The notes beneath the pieces were generated by a model. That model was not told the DNA's origin. It saw nothing but the letters and a program-made list of their open reading frames with translations, and did not search any database. Shown one piece after another: positions 9,191 to 16,975 of a stretch of DNA of 35,377 nucleotides. The DNA is from Agromyces albus (GTDB taxonomy: Bacteria > Actinomycetota > Actinomycetes > Actinomycetales > Microbacteriaceae): NCBI RefSeq assembly GCF_004134825.1, contig NZ_SDPN01000042.1:1-35377 (forward strand), given 5' to 3'. The position numbers were made by a program, and so were the translations under genes. Within the stretch, counting starts at the first letter, position 1; the number at the start of each line of letters is the position of its first letter.

Positions 9191-10000
9191 TTACTGCGAG
9201 ACGTCGGCGCCGAAGTACTTCTCCCCGAGCTCGGCGAGCACGCCCTCCTCGCGGAGTTCTGCGAGCGCCTCGTCGATCGCGGCGACGAGGTCGGCCTTGT
9301 CCTTCGTGAATGCGAAGGCGCTGAGCGACGGGTCATCCGTCTCGGCGGCGATCTCGAGGCCGCGCTCGCCGTTCGTCTGCACGTCGTCGAGATAGGTGAG
9401 CTTATCGTTGATGGTCGCGTCGACGCGTCCTTGCTCGAGCAGCGTCACGGCCTGCGCCCAGCCCTCGACGGCCTCGACGTTCGCGCCGTTCTCCTGGGCC
9501 AGGGTGTACCAGTTGCTCGTGAGCGACTGCGCGGTGGTCTTGCCGGCGAGGTCGGCGAAGCTCGAGATCGACGTGTCGCCCTCCTTCACGACGATGACGC
9601 CGGGCGACACCGTGTACGGCTCGCTGAAGAGGTACTGCTCCTCGCGCTCGGGGTTGATCGACACCTGGTTCGCGATCACGTCGAAGCGGCCGGCGTCGAG
9701 GCCGGCGAAGATCGCATCCCACTGGGTCTCCTGGAACTCGACCTCGAGACCGAGCTTCTCGGCCACAGCCTCGGCGACCTCGACGTCGTAGCCGACGAGG
9801 TCTCCGCTGCCGTCTTCGTGGAAGCTGAACGGGCGGTACGTGCCCTCGGTCGCGACCGTGAGCGTGCCCTCAGTCGCGAGGCCGTACTCGTTTCCGCCGG
9901 CCGGCTCGGTCGACTCGGGCGCGGCGCTCGAGCAGGCGGCGAGGGCGATGACGGCGGCGGATGCGGCGGCGAGGCCGAGCAGGGTGCGGGCGCGAGGCAT
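9191..10000 (-). CDS. Cystine/amino acid ABC transporter substrate-binding lipoprotein
   Basis: 269 residues from ATG 10000. Signal peptide with lipobox ALAAC (Cys23), so it is membrane-anchored outside the cell. The SBP_bac_3 fold is shown by GTYRPFSFHE, GYDVEVAEAVAEKLG, ETQWDAIFAGLDAGRFDVIANQV, YLFSEPYTVS, DLAGKTTAQSLTSNW and GRVDATINDKLTYLDD. The QWDA..GL..GRFDVIANQV and QSLTSNW blocks are those of cystine-binding proteins (TcyA/TcyJ, FliY), so cystine is the best substrate guess; another polar amino acid is possible. A structured leader with a possible small ORF lies upstream (10039-10119). Confidence 0.9.
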   Translation of the reverse strand: MPRARTLLGLAAASAAVIALAACSSAAPESTEPAGGNEYGLATEGTLTVATEGTYRPFSFHEDGSGDLVGYDVEVAEAVAEKLGLEVEFQETQWDAIFAGLDAGRFDVIANQVSINPEREEQYLFSEPYTVSPGVIVVKEGDTSISSFADLAGKTTAQSLTSNWYTLAQENGANVEAVEGWAQAVTLLEQGRVDATINDKLTYLDDVQTNGERGLEIAAETDDPSLSAFAFTKDKADLVAAIDEALAELREEGVLAELGEKYFGADVSQ

Positions 10001-10038
10001 GGGTGGTGCTCCATTCGTACGATGGGGGAAGTGAGCTG

Positions 10039-10119
10039 GGGGCGCTCGGTCGGCGCCCCGATGCAACGAGTCCATCACGCGGCGGCCTCAGGGTGAAACC
10101 CGATGACCCTGCGTTGCAT
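10039..10119 (-). promoter_or_regulatory. Structured leader of the cystine transporter operon (possible attenuator)
   Basis: Three pairings are visible. An 8-bp perfect outer stem joins ATGCAACG (10061-10068) and CGTTGCAT (10112-10119). Inside it, GGGT (10091-10094) can pair with ACCC at either 98-101 or 106-109 of the same hundred, so two hairpins compete. Downstream on the minus strand, a 7-bp GGGGCGC/GCGCCCC hairpin (10039-10045 with 10053-10059) sits before the gene. A 14-codon frame (10119 to 10075, reading MQRRVIGFHPEAAA) coincides with the stem, but its ribosome site is too close to be convincing. I recognise no known riboswitch class. Confidence 0.4.
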
Positions 10120-10146
10120 TCCCCTCATGCGTGCCGAAGCGAGTCG

Positions 10147-10175
10147 TTCCGCCTGATGCAGGTCATCGCTATGCT
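10147..10175 (+). promoter_or_regulatory. Probable promoter of the small membrane protein gene
   Basis: TTCCGC (10147-10152), a 17-bp spacer and TATGCT (10170-10175) give a housekeeping sigma-70-like promoter. The predicted 5' leader is about 50 nt and carries GAAGGAC before ATG 10235. Confidence 0.4.
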
Positions 10176-10234
10176 GGCGACTGCGCAGGAGCCCCCTCCC
10201 GTGTCGCGGTCCCCCGCCATCCCGAAGGACTCAC

Positions 10235-10570
10235 ATGATCACGCTGTCCTGGCTCTTCGTCATCGCCGTCGCCGCCGGCATCTTCGCCCTGATCGACGGC
10301 ATCACCCGCGCCCGCGGCCGCGGCTCATCGCTGCTCTCGATCCTCGAGATCATCGCCGCGGTGCTCTTCCTGTTGTCGCTGTTCTTCCCGGGCATCCCGT
10401 TCGGCTCGCTCGTGCTCGCGATCATCACGACCGTGCTGCTCGTGATCCAGCTCGTGCTGCGCGGCGGTCGCCGTCGCGGCGGCCTCGCGGTCACCGTCAT
10501 CGCGCTCGTGCTGTTCATCCTGTGGATCGTGCTGTCGCAGCGCTGGATCGTGATTCCCGGCGTGAGCTGA
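10235..10570 (+). CDS. Small integral membrane protein of unknown function
   Basis: 111 residues, ATG 10235 preceded by GAAGGAC. Four hydrophobic segments are visible: LSWLFVIAVAAGIFALIDGI, LSILEIIAAVLFLLSLFFP, LVLAIITTVLLVIQLVL and LAVTVIALVLFILWIVL. Short basic loops (RARGRG, RGGRRRGG) lie between them. I recognise no domain. It is divergent from the cystine transporter operon and convergent with the acyl-CoA dehydrogenase gene, so it is probably monocistronic. Confidence 0.75.
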   Translation: MITLSWLFVIAVAAGIFALIDGITRARGRGSSLLSILEIIAAVLFLLSLFFPGIPFGSLVLAIITTVLLVIQLVLRGGRRRGGLAVTVIALVLFILWIVLSQRWIVIPGVS

Positions 10571-10610
10571 GCCGTCGCGCGTTCGCGGGCGGCCGCTGCG
10601 CGAAGCCACC

Positions 10611-11798
10611 TCAGAACGCGCTGAGGCCGGTGAGCTCGCGGCCGAGGATCAGCTGGTGGATCTCGTCGGTGCCCTCGTACGTGCGCACCGATTCGAGGTT
10701 CGCCGCGTGCCGCATGACCGGCCACGCGTTCGTGATGCCGTCGCCGGCGAGGATGCTCCGGGCCTCGTGCGCGATCGTGAGGGCCTCACGCACGCTGTTG
10801 AGCTTGCCGACGCTGATCTGGGCGGGCGTGAGCGCGCCGCGCTCCTTCAGCCGGCCGAGGTGCAGCGCGAGGAGGATGCCCTTCTCGACCTCGACGAACA
10901 TGTCGGCGAGCTTCGCCTGGATGAGCTGGTTCGCGCCGATCGGCTTGCCGAAGACCTCACGGCTCGTCGCTCGCGACAGCGCGGCCTCGAGACACGAGCG
11001 GGCGGCGCCCATCGCGCCCCACACGATGCCGTAGCGGGCTTCGTTCAGGCAGCTGAACGGCCCCGAGAGTCCAGATGCCCCGGGCAGCAGCGCCTCATCG
11101 CTCACGCGCACACCGTCGAGGGCGATGTCGCACTGCACCGAGGCGCGCATGGAGAGCTTGCCGTCGATCGGCGTCGCAATGAATCCCGGGGTCGACGTGG
11201 GCACGAGGAACCCGCGCACCGCACCGCCGCCCGCGTCGGTCTCGTCGACCTTCGCCCACACCACGGCGACATCCGCCTCGCTCGCGAGCCCGATCCATCG
11301 CTTCGCGCCGTCGATCACCCAGCTGTCGCCGTCACGGCGCGCGGTCGTCGTCATGCCAGCGGGGTCGCTGCCGCCGTGCGGTTCGGTGAGGGCGAAGCAT
11401 CCGACGAGCTCACCGGCGGCCATGCCGGGCAGCCACCGCTGCTTCTGCGCCTCCGAGCCGTACTTGTGGATCGCGCTCATCGCGAGCGACCCCTGCACCG
11501 ACACGAACGTGCGCCAGCCGCTGTCGGCGGCCTCGAGCTCGAGGCACACGAGGCCGTACGACACCGCGCCCGCGCCGGCGCATCCGTAGCCCGTCAGGTG
11601 CATGCCCAGCAGTCCGAGCCCGCCGAGCTCGCGCACGAACTCACGGCGGAAGTGCGCTGCCTCGAAGTCGCCTTCGATGACGGGCAGGATGCGCTCCTGC
11701 GCGAAGCGCCGCGCGCGCAGCTGCCACTCGCGCTCATCGTCGCCGATGAGGGCGTTCAGGTCGAACACGGCGTCGATCCGCGGGGCGATCGTGGTCAT
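10611..11798 (-). CDS. gcdH: Acyl-CoA dehydrogenase, glutaryl-CoA dehydrogenase type
   Basis: 395 residues, ATG 11798 preceded by GAAAGGAC. The FAD/substrate motif CFALTEPHGGSDPAGM, the RYGIVWGAMGAA segment and the C-terminal catalytic block TYEGTDEIHQLILGR (Glu375) match glutaryl-CoA dehydrogenase. The Arg in SGWRTFVSVQ (Arg96) aligns with the arginine that binds the second carboxylate of glutaryl-CoA (SGYRSAMSVQ in other members). The family oxidatively decarboxylates glutaryl-CoA to crotonyl-CoA, passing electrons to ETF. The gene follows a family III CoA-transferase gene by 14 bp, and together they would activate and degrade glutarate. No ETF gene is in the window. Confidence 0.85.
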   Translation of the reverse strand: MTTIAPRIDAVFDLNALIGDDEREWQLRARRFAQERILPVIEGDFEAAHFRREFVRELGGLGLLGMHLTGYGCAGAGAVSYGLVCLELEAADSGWRTFVSVQGSLAMSAIHKYGSEAQKQRWLPGMAAGELVGCFALTEPHGGSDPAGMTTTARRDGDSWVIDGAKRWIGLASEADVAVVWAKVDETDAGGGAVRGFLVPTSTPGFIATPIDGKLSMRASVQCDIALDGVRVSDEALLPGASGLSGPFSCLNEARYGIVWGAMGAARSCLEAALSRATSREVFGKPIGANQLIQAKLADMFVEVEKGILLALHLGRLKERGALTPAQISVGKLNSVREALTIAHEARSILAGDGITNAWPVMRHAANLESVRTYEGTDEIHQLILGRELTGLSAF

Positions 11799-11812
11799 CG
11801 GGGTCCTTTCGG

Positions 11813-12952
11813 TCAGCTGGGCAGCCAGTCGGCGCCGGCGTGCTCGTCGAGCGCGGGCGGTGGAGTGCGGTATTGGGCGGCCGCGGCGGCGAGGCCGATC
11901 GGATTCGCGACGGTGCGACTCGTTCCGCCGCCGGCATCGGCGATCTCCGCGACCGATTCGAGTCCGAGCGCTTCGGCGTAGGCGAGCGCCTCGCCCACGT
12001 CGTTCACGAGACCGGCCGGCACGCCCACCGCCGTGAGGGCGGCCACCCAGTGCGCAGCGGATGCCGCGGCGAGCCGCGTCTCGATGCGCGCACGCAGCTC
12101 GTCGCGATGCTCCACGCGAGCCGCGTTGCTCGCGAAGCGCTCATCGGTTGCCAGCGTGCCGCCGCCGAGCACGCCCGCGAGCGCCGCGAACTGCTTGTCG
12201 TTGCCCACCGCGATCACGAGATCGCGGTCGGCGGCCCGGTAGAGCGCGTACGGCGCGATGCTCGGGTGCTGGTTGCCGAGCCGAGTCGGGGCGACGCCCG
12301 TGGCGAGCGTGCCCGCGGCCTGGTTCGTGAGCGCCGAGAGCAGGCTCTGCAGCAGGTTCACCTCGACGAGCTGGCCGAGCCCCGTACGGTCGCGTTCGCG
12401 GAGTGCCAGCAGGATGCCGGCGAGCGCGTTCTGCCCCGCGATCACGTCGACGAGCGCGACGCCGGCCTTCGCGGGGTCGCCGTCGGGGTCGCCCGTGATG
12501 CTCATGAGCCCGCCGACGGCCTGCACGAGCAGGTCGTAGCCGGCGAGCGCCGCGCCCTCCCCCGTGCCGAATCCGGTGATCGAGCAGTACACGACGCCGG
12601 GGTTCGCAGCGCGCACAGCGGCGTAGGCGAGCCCGAAGCGCTCCATCACGCCCGGGCGGAAGTTCTCGACGACCACGTCGGCGGATGCCGCGAGCCGGCG
12701 CGCCTCGGCGAGCCCTGCGGCATCCGCGAGGTCGAGCACGACCGACCGCTTGTTGCGGTTCACGCTGCCGAAGTACGTGGACCGGCCGCGCGCATCGACG
12801 GGCGGGCGCCAGTGCCGGGTGTCGTCACCCGACGGCGACTCGATCTTCACGACGTCGGCGCCGAAGTCGGCGAGCATCATGGTGGCGTAGGGCCCCGCGA
12901 GCACGCGCGAGAAGTCGGCGACGCGGATGCCGCTCAGGATGCCCCGACCCAT
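11813..12952 (-). CDS. Family III CoA-transferase (CaiB/BaiF)
   Basis: 379 residues. ATG 12952 is chosen because AGGAGGGCCGA directly precedes it; a GTG at 12976 has no such site. Family motifs are VADFSRVLAGPYATMMLADFGADVVKIE near the start, VVENFRPGVMERFGL, and GYDLLVQAVGGLMSITG, whose Asp (near residue 140) should form the acyl-anhydride intermediate. These enzymes move CoA between carboxylic acids. As first gene of an operon with a glutaryl-CoA dehydrogenase, a succinyl-CoA:glutarate CoA-transferase is the likely role (inference). It is divergent from the succinate-semialdehyde dehydrogenase gene. Confidence 0.85.
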   Translation of the reverse strand: MGRGILSGIRVADFSRVLAGPYATMMLADFGADVVKIESPSGDDTRHWRPPVDARGRSTYFGSVNRNKRSVVLDLADAAGLAEARRLAASADVVVENFRPGVMERFGLAYAAVRAANPGVVYCSITGFGTGEGAALAGYDLLVQAVGGLMSITGDPDGDPAKAGVALVDVIAGQNALAGILLALRERDRTGLGQLVEVNLLQSLLSALTNQAAGTLATGVAPTRLGNQHPSIAPYALYRAADRDLVIAVGNDKQFAALAGVLGGGTLATDERFASNAARVEHRDELRARIETRLAAASAAHWVAALTAVGVPAGLVNDVGEALAYAEALGLESVAEIADAGGGTSRTVANPIGLAAAAAQYRTPPPALDEHAGADWLPS

Positions 12953-13078
12953 TCGGCCCTCCTCGGCTCGCCCCACACGCCACGATACTCAGCCGCACGG
13001 ATGCCTCCGATGTACACGCCGTCCATCGGATGCCGCGGATCCGCCGTCATGTCGATTCCTGCGCGCTGCACCGCGGCA

Positions 13079-13100
13079 TAGGCTTGCACACAGGTGTGCA
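13079..13100 (+). promoter_or_regulatory. Promoter -10 box and 16-bp palindromic operator upstream of gabD
   Basis: TAGGCT (13079-13084) is followed directly by TGCACACAGGTGTGCA (13085-13100), a palindrome with 7-bp perfect arms around AG. TTCCTG lies 17 bp upstream of the -10 box. The palindrome sits at the expected transcription start, where a bound repressor would block the promoter. It lies between divergent genes (CoA-transferase and gabD) and could serve both. No dedicated regulator gene is adjacent. Confidence 0.5.
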
Positions 13101-13153
13101 CCGCCGTCGCCGACCGGTTGGCGAGCCCCGTGCACCAGCGACAGAGGAGCCCC

Positions 13154-14521
13154 ATGAGCAATTACGCCGTGGTCAATCCGGCAACCGGAGAGACGGTCAC
13201 GACCTATCCCACGATCACCGATGCCGAGCTCGACGCGGCCATCGCCTCGGCCGACGAGACGCAACGCACCTGGTCGCGCACGACCACCGTCGAGGAGCGC
13301 GCCGCGCTCATCCGCCGCGTCGGCGAACTCCACGTGGAGCGCCGCCAGGAGCTCGCCGAGATCATCGTTCGCGAGATGGGCAAGCCCATCGAGCAGGCCC
13401 TCGGCGAGGCCGACTTCGCCGGCGACATCTACACGTACTACGCCGACCACGCAGCCGACTTCCTGAAGGACGAGACCGTCGACCTGCTCGCCGGCGACGG
13501 CTCGGCGATCATCCGGCGCAGCGCGCTGGGCGTGCTCCTCGGCATCATGCCGTGGAACTTCCCGTACTACCAGGTCGCCCGGTTCGCCGGACCGAACCTC
13601 ATCATCGGCAACACCATCCTGCTCAAGCACGCCGAGCAGTGCCCCGAGTCGGCCGCGGCGATCGAGCAGATCATGCGTGACGCGGGCTTCCCGGCCGGCG
13701 CCTACGTCAACATCTACGCGTCGCACGACCAGATCGAGACTGTCATCGCCGACCCGCGCGTGCAGGGCGTCTCGCTCACCGGCTCCGAGCGCGCAGGCGC
13801 CGCGGTCGCCGAGATCGCCGGTCGGCACCTGAAGAAGGTCGTGCTCGAGCTCGGCGGCTCCGACCCGTTCATCCTGCTGTCCACCGACGACCTCGACGAG
13901 ACCGTGCAGAACGCCGTCGACGCGCGCCTCGACAACAACGGCCAGTCCTGCAACGCGGCCAAGCGCTTCATCGTCGCCGACGAGCTCTACGAGCCGTTCC
14001 TCGAGAAGTTCACGGCGAAGCTCGCCGAGGTCGAGACGGGCGACCCGACCTCGACCGAGACGGCGCTCGGGCCGCTCTCGTCGCTCAAGGCGGCCGAGAA
14101 CCTCGACGAGCAGGTCAAGCGCGCGGTCGAGCACGGCGCCACGCTCGTGCACGGCGGCACGCGTGAGGGCGCGTTCTTCCAGACGACGGTGCTGACGGAT
14201 GTCACTCCCGAGAACCCTGCTTCGAAGGAGGAGTTCTTCGGGCCGGTCGCCCAGGTGTACAGCGCGAAGGACGAGGCCGACGCCGTGCGCCTCGCGAACG
14301 ACATCCCGTTCGGCCTCGGCTCCTACGTCTACACGACCGACCAGGACCAGGCGCTGCGGGTCGCCGACGGGATCGAGGCCGGCATGGTGTTCGTGAACGT
14401 CGTGCTCGCCGACGGTGCCGAGCTGCCCTTCGGCGGTGTCAAGCGCTCGGGCACCGGTCGCGAGATGGGTCGCCTGGGCGCCGACGAGTTCGTCAACAAG
14501 AAGCTGATCCGCATCGGCTGA
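13154..14521 (+). CDS. gabD: NAD(P)-dependent succinate-semialdehyde dehydrogenase
   Basis: 455 residues from ATG 13154, preceded by AGAGGAG. An upstream in-frame start at 13094 would overlap the operator and has no ribosome site. Aldehyde dehydrogenase motifs are GIMPWNFPYYQV, GNTILLKHAEQCPE, SLTGSERAG, LELGGSDPFILL and NGQSCNAAKRF, with catalytic Cys266. The short length and the DARLDNNGQSCNAAKRFIV and FGGVKRSGTGREMG segments fit the short SSADH subgroup (GabD2/Sad-like), which oxidises succinate semialdehyde to succinate at the end of GABA breakdown. Related short-chain semialdehydes, including glutarate semialdehyde, are possible. A strong terminator follows. Confidence 0.88.
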   Translation: MSNYAVVNPATGETVTTYPTITDAELDAAIASADETQRTWSRTTTVEERAALIRRVGELHVERRQELAEIIVREMGKPIEQALGEADFAGDIYTYYADHAADFLKDETVDLLAGDGSAIIRRSALGVLLGIMPWNFPYYQVARFAGPNLIIGNTILLKHAEQCPESAAAIEQIMRDAGFPAGAYVNIYASHDQIETVIADPRVQGVSLTGSERAGAAVAEIAGRHLKKVVLELGGSDPFILLSTDDLDETVQNAVDARLDNNGQSCNAAKRFIVADELYEPFLEKFTAKLAEVETGDPTSTETALGPLSSLKAAENLDEQVKRAVEHGATLVHGGTREGAFFQTTVLTDVTPENPASKEEFFGPVAQVYSAKDEADAVRLANDIPFGLGSYVYTTDQDQALRVADGIEAGMVFVNVVLADGAELPFGGVKRSGTGREMGRLGADEFVNKKLIRIG

Positions 14522-14547
14522 CGCACCACTGAACGATCGCAGAAGAC

Positions 14548-14582
14548 CGACGCGCCCCGCGGCTCAGCCGCGGGGCGCGTCG
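14548..14582. terminator. Strong bidirectional hairpin terminator
   Basis: A perfect 16-bp GC-rich stem (14548-14563 with 14567-14582) around the loop TCA lies between the convergent gabD and metallophosphoesterase genes. There is no clear U-run, as is common for actinobacterial terminators. Confidence 0.75.
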
Positions 14583-14597
14583 TCGTGCTGGAGGTGC

Positions 14598-15653
14598 TCA
14601 GGACTCGGTGTAGGGCACGCGCTCCCAGCTCAGCACGCCCTCGCCGGGCCCGGAGTTCGGCTGCACGGCGACTCGCAGCCACTCGTTGGACGTTGCCGCG
14701 CCTTCCACCGTCACTCGGCGAAGGTTCTCCACGCTGTCCTGCCCGTAGATCTCGAGCCAAGGCGAGCCGGTCGCCAAGGGCGAGTCATCGTTGTAGATGT
14801 GGCTGTCCCCGTTGAACAGGTAGACCTCGCCGCCGAACTCCCGGGAACCCTTGGCGAGCGCGTCGACGATCGGCCGGAAGCCGCTCACGAGCTCCGGATT
14901 CTCAGCGGCCCCGATCCCAAGCAGGTACGGGTCGAACATGTCGGCTTGGGTCATCACGACGACCGCCCGTGCATTGGTCGCCTTCGCGTCGGCGAAGGTG
15001 CGCTCCAGTTGCTCCACGTCGGCCGCGGTTCGGGATGCGACCTCCTCCAGCTGGGCGACGGTGGGCTCGGTCAGGCCGAGGCCCGACCAGGGCATCAGCG
15101 AGTTGTTCGAGCCCTGCACGTTCAGCACGGAGAAGGCCACGCGCTGCACGCCGAACGTCACGTTCTCCGGCAGGTCCGAATCAGGCACGGCGACCGGCAT
15201 GTTCGCCCCGAGGGTCTTGCCAGGGTTCGAGAAGAACAGGGAACGCAGCGCGTCGAGGCGTTCCAGCGGATCGTAGGAACCGTTGTTGACCCGGTGGCAG
15301 TCGACCCACTCGTTGTCGCCGGGGGTGTAGACCAGCGGGGCCTCGAAGCGATCGAACTGGGCCTTGATCGCGGCGAAGTACTCGTCGGTGCACTGGGCCG
15401 ATCCCGCCTTGATGTCACCCAGGTGCGAGACGAAGCGGAGCTCCTCCTGCTCGTTCAGCTCGGACACCATCGCGGGGAACCGGGCGACCTGATCGGAGCC
15501 GTAGGGCACGTCCCCGATCACGGCGAAGCTGAACGACTCGTCGTGCGGAGCATCCGACGATCCGGGGGTGGCCTGGGCGGGCAGGGTGGTCGACACGATG
15601 AGGGCCAGCGCGGCGGCGACCCCCAGGAGTGGCACGGTTCTGGACAGCGACAT
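14598..15653 (-). CDS. Exported metallophosphoesterase
   Basis: 351 residues from ATG 15653, with GGAG 6 nt upstream. The N-terminus is a Sec signal peptide (LLGVAAALALIVSTTLPAQAT, predicted cut after QA). Calcineurin-like phosphoesterase blocks appear in order: VIGDVPYG, SHLGDIKAGS, YTPGDNEWVDCH and, near the C-terminus, FNGDSHIYN, which together should bind two metal ions. No membrane anchor or wall-sorting signal follows, so it is probably secreted. The substrate cannot be named. It is divergent from the SPW-repeat gene and convergent with gabD. Confidence 0.85.
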   Translation of the reverse strand: MSLSRTVPLLGVAAALALIVSTTLPAQATPGSSDAPHDESFSFAVIGDVPYGSDQVARFPAMVSELNEQEELRFVSHLGDIKAGSAQCTDEYFAAIKAQFDRFEAPLVYTPGDNEWVDCHRVNNGSYDPLERLDALRSLFFSNPGKTLGANMPVAVPDSDLPENVTFGVQRVAFSVLNVQGSNNSLMPWSGLGLTEPTVAQLEEVASRTAADVEQLERTFADAKATNARAVVVMTQADMFDPYLLGIGAAENPELVSGFRPIVDALAKGSREFGGEVYLFNGDSHIYNDDSPLATGSPWLEIYGQDSVENLRRVTVEGAATSNEWLRVAVQPNSGPGEGVLSWERVPYTES

Positions 15654-15773
15654 GGAAGCTCCATTACGGGTGATGGGTGGGGTGACCGCCACGGTAGGCA
15701 CGGCAGACGAAGGCGCTGCGAAGCGCGAGTGGCGTCCCGGTGAACAAACCCCGCTCAGGTCACTCGAGGCATC

Positions 15774-15802
15774 TTGACCGGCCGGTCAGTCAGTTCTACC
15801 GT
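15774..15802 (+). promoter_or_regulatory. Promoter with overlapping TetR-type operator (SPW gene)
   Basis: TTGACC (15774-15779), a 17-bp spacer and TACCGT (15797-15802) form a good housekeeping promoter. The -35 box is embedded in TGACCGGCCGGTCA (15775-15788), a perfect 14-bp palindrome of the kind bound by TetR regulators. A TetR gene lies two open reading frames' distance downstream (16276), so repression of SPW and tetR by that protein is a straightforward prediction. Confidence 0.6.
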
Positions 15803-15850
15803 TGTAGTAACCCCCGAATGGGAGCCACCACTCGAAGGAGGCTGGTTGCT

Positions 15851-16207
15851 ATGAAGAAGTGGACCCGATGGGAAGACTGGGTAGCCGTCGTCGCCGGTCT
15901 TGCCGTGGCTCTGTCGACGTTGATCGTCGCCCCGATGGGCGCATCCGTCGCGATGATGGTGACGCTCGGCGTGCTGCTTGTCATCTCGGGCGTCGTGAAC
16001 CTCGCTATGCCGGGGCTCGTCGCGATGGAGTACGTGCAGGGCGTCCTCGGTCTGCTGCTCATCGTCTCGCCGTGGATCGGCGGATACGCAGACATGAACG
16101 CCGGTGCTGCATGGGTGTCGTGGATCGGCGGTGCGGTCGTCGTCATCGTCGCCGCGCTCGCAATCCGGCCCAGCATGCGCGCCCACCACGACGCCATCAC
16201 GCACTGA
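15851..16207 (+). CDS. SPW repeat-containing membrane protein
   Basis: 118 residues from ATG 15851, preceded by GAAGGAGG. It has four hydrophobic segments. Two short motifs recur: TRWEDWVAVVAGLAVALS near the N-terminus and VSPWIGGYA in the second half, matching the SPW repeat (one degenerate, one clear). The role of this family is not established. The promoter carries a TetR-type palindrome, and a TetR gene follows after a hairpin terminator, so expression is probably induced by a ligand of that regulator. Confidence 0.8.
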   Translation: MKKWTRWEDWVAVVAGLAVALSTLIVAPMGASVAMMVTLGVLLVISGVVNLAMPGLVAMEYVQGVLGLLLIVSPWIGGYADMNAGAAWVSWIGGAVVVIVAALAIRPSMRAHHDAITH

Positions 16208-16227
16208 CCGCTGACCACTGACCGCAC

Positions 16228-16257
16228 GCGGGGACGGCAGCCGACTGCCGTCCCCGC
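16228..16257 (+). terminator. Hairpin terminator after the SPW gene
   Basis: A perfect 13-bp stem (16228-16240 with 16245-16257) encloses the loop CCGA. It lies between the SPW gene and the TetR gene, so tetR expression would depend on read-through or on its own promoter. Confidence 0.7.
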
Positions 16258-16275
16258 CTGACCTTGGAGTCGATC

Positions 16276-16857
16276 GTGAAGGAGACTCCTGAGGCTCGCG
16301 TGCGAATACTCGATGCGGCCGAGCGGCTCTTCGCCGAACGCGGCTTCGATGCCACACCCACGTCGAGCATCGCGAAGCAGGCGGCGGTGCCCAAAGGACT
16401 GCTGTTCTACTACTTCCCGACGAAATCCGATCTGCTCTGCACGCTCGTGGGCGAGCGTCTCGACCTCGGGCCCATTGACGCGACGGTGCTCATCGAGCCG
16501 GGCGATCCTGTGCGCGCGCTCCTGAATCTCGAGCGGAAGCTCTCCGAGATCCAGGCGGACTCGCCCGTGCTGCGGGTCATCATCTGGCGCGAGCAACGCA
16601 CCCACCCCGAGGTGAGGGCGAAGCTCCGCGAGCACCGCGTGCAGGTGCAGGCCGTCGTCGAGCGCGTGCTGCGCGGGAGCGTGCTCAGGCCGATCGCCGC
16701 GGGCACGCTCCGCACCGCCGCCGTGGCGTGGGTGGCCATCCTGACCCTGCGTCCGCCGGCCGATCATGCGGGCATCGCCACCGACGACGCGGCACCCGAT
16801 CTCCGGGCGCTCGCCGAGTTGATCTGCGCCGGGATGGGCGCCACCGGGCTGGCCTGA
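16276..16857 (+). CDS. TetR family transcriptional regulator
   Basis: 193 residues from GTG 16276, with GGAG 6-7 nt upstream; a TTG at 16264 is less likely. The N-terminal TetR DNA-binding domain is clear: RILDAAERLFAERGFDATPTSSIAKQAAVPKGLLFYYFPTK split over residues ~10-50. The ligand-binding half is unremarkable. It probably binds the TGACCGGCCGGTCA palindrome upstream of the SPW gene (inference from adjacency and operator type). It converges on the DUF1801 gene, with a 56-bp hairpin element between. Confidence 0.85.
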   Translation: MKETPEARVRILDAAERLFAERGFDATPTSSIAKQAAVPKGLLFYYFPTKSDLLCTLVGERLDLGPIDATVLIEPGDPVRALLNLERKLSEIQADSPVLRVIIWREQRTHPEVRAKLREHRVQVQAVVERVLRGSVLRPIAAGTLRTAAVAWVAILTLRPPADHAGIATDDAAPDLRALAELICAGMGATGLA

Positions 16858-16909
16858 TCCTCGGTGCTGCTTCAAACACGGGCCGGCAGCACAGCTTCGG
16901 GGCCGTACG

Positions 16910-16965
16910 ACTCCTGAAAACAAGGACACCGCCCGCGTCAAATGGGTGTCCTTGTTTTCAGGAGT
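16910..16965. repeat. 56-bp hairpin element, copy 1
   Basis: Perfect 21-bp inverted arms (16910-16930 and 16945-16965), beginning ACTCCTGAAAACAAGGAC, enclose a 14-nt loop with CCGCGTCAA. A second copy at 31508-31563 keeps both arms and loop core. It lies between the convergent TetR and DUF1801 genes and could terminate both transcripts. Conservation of the loop and of A/T-rich arm sequence goes beyond what a terminator requires. Confidence 0.85.
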
Positions 16966-16975
16966 TTCCGCTGTC

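Noticed and set aside
10075..10119. 14-codon small ORF (MQRRVIGFHPEAAA) as a separate gene
   Set aside because: The GAGGGGA site abuts the ATG, leaving no proper spacing, and no run of regulatory codons such as Cys is present. Kept only as part of the leader structure.
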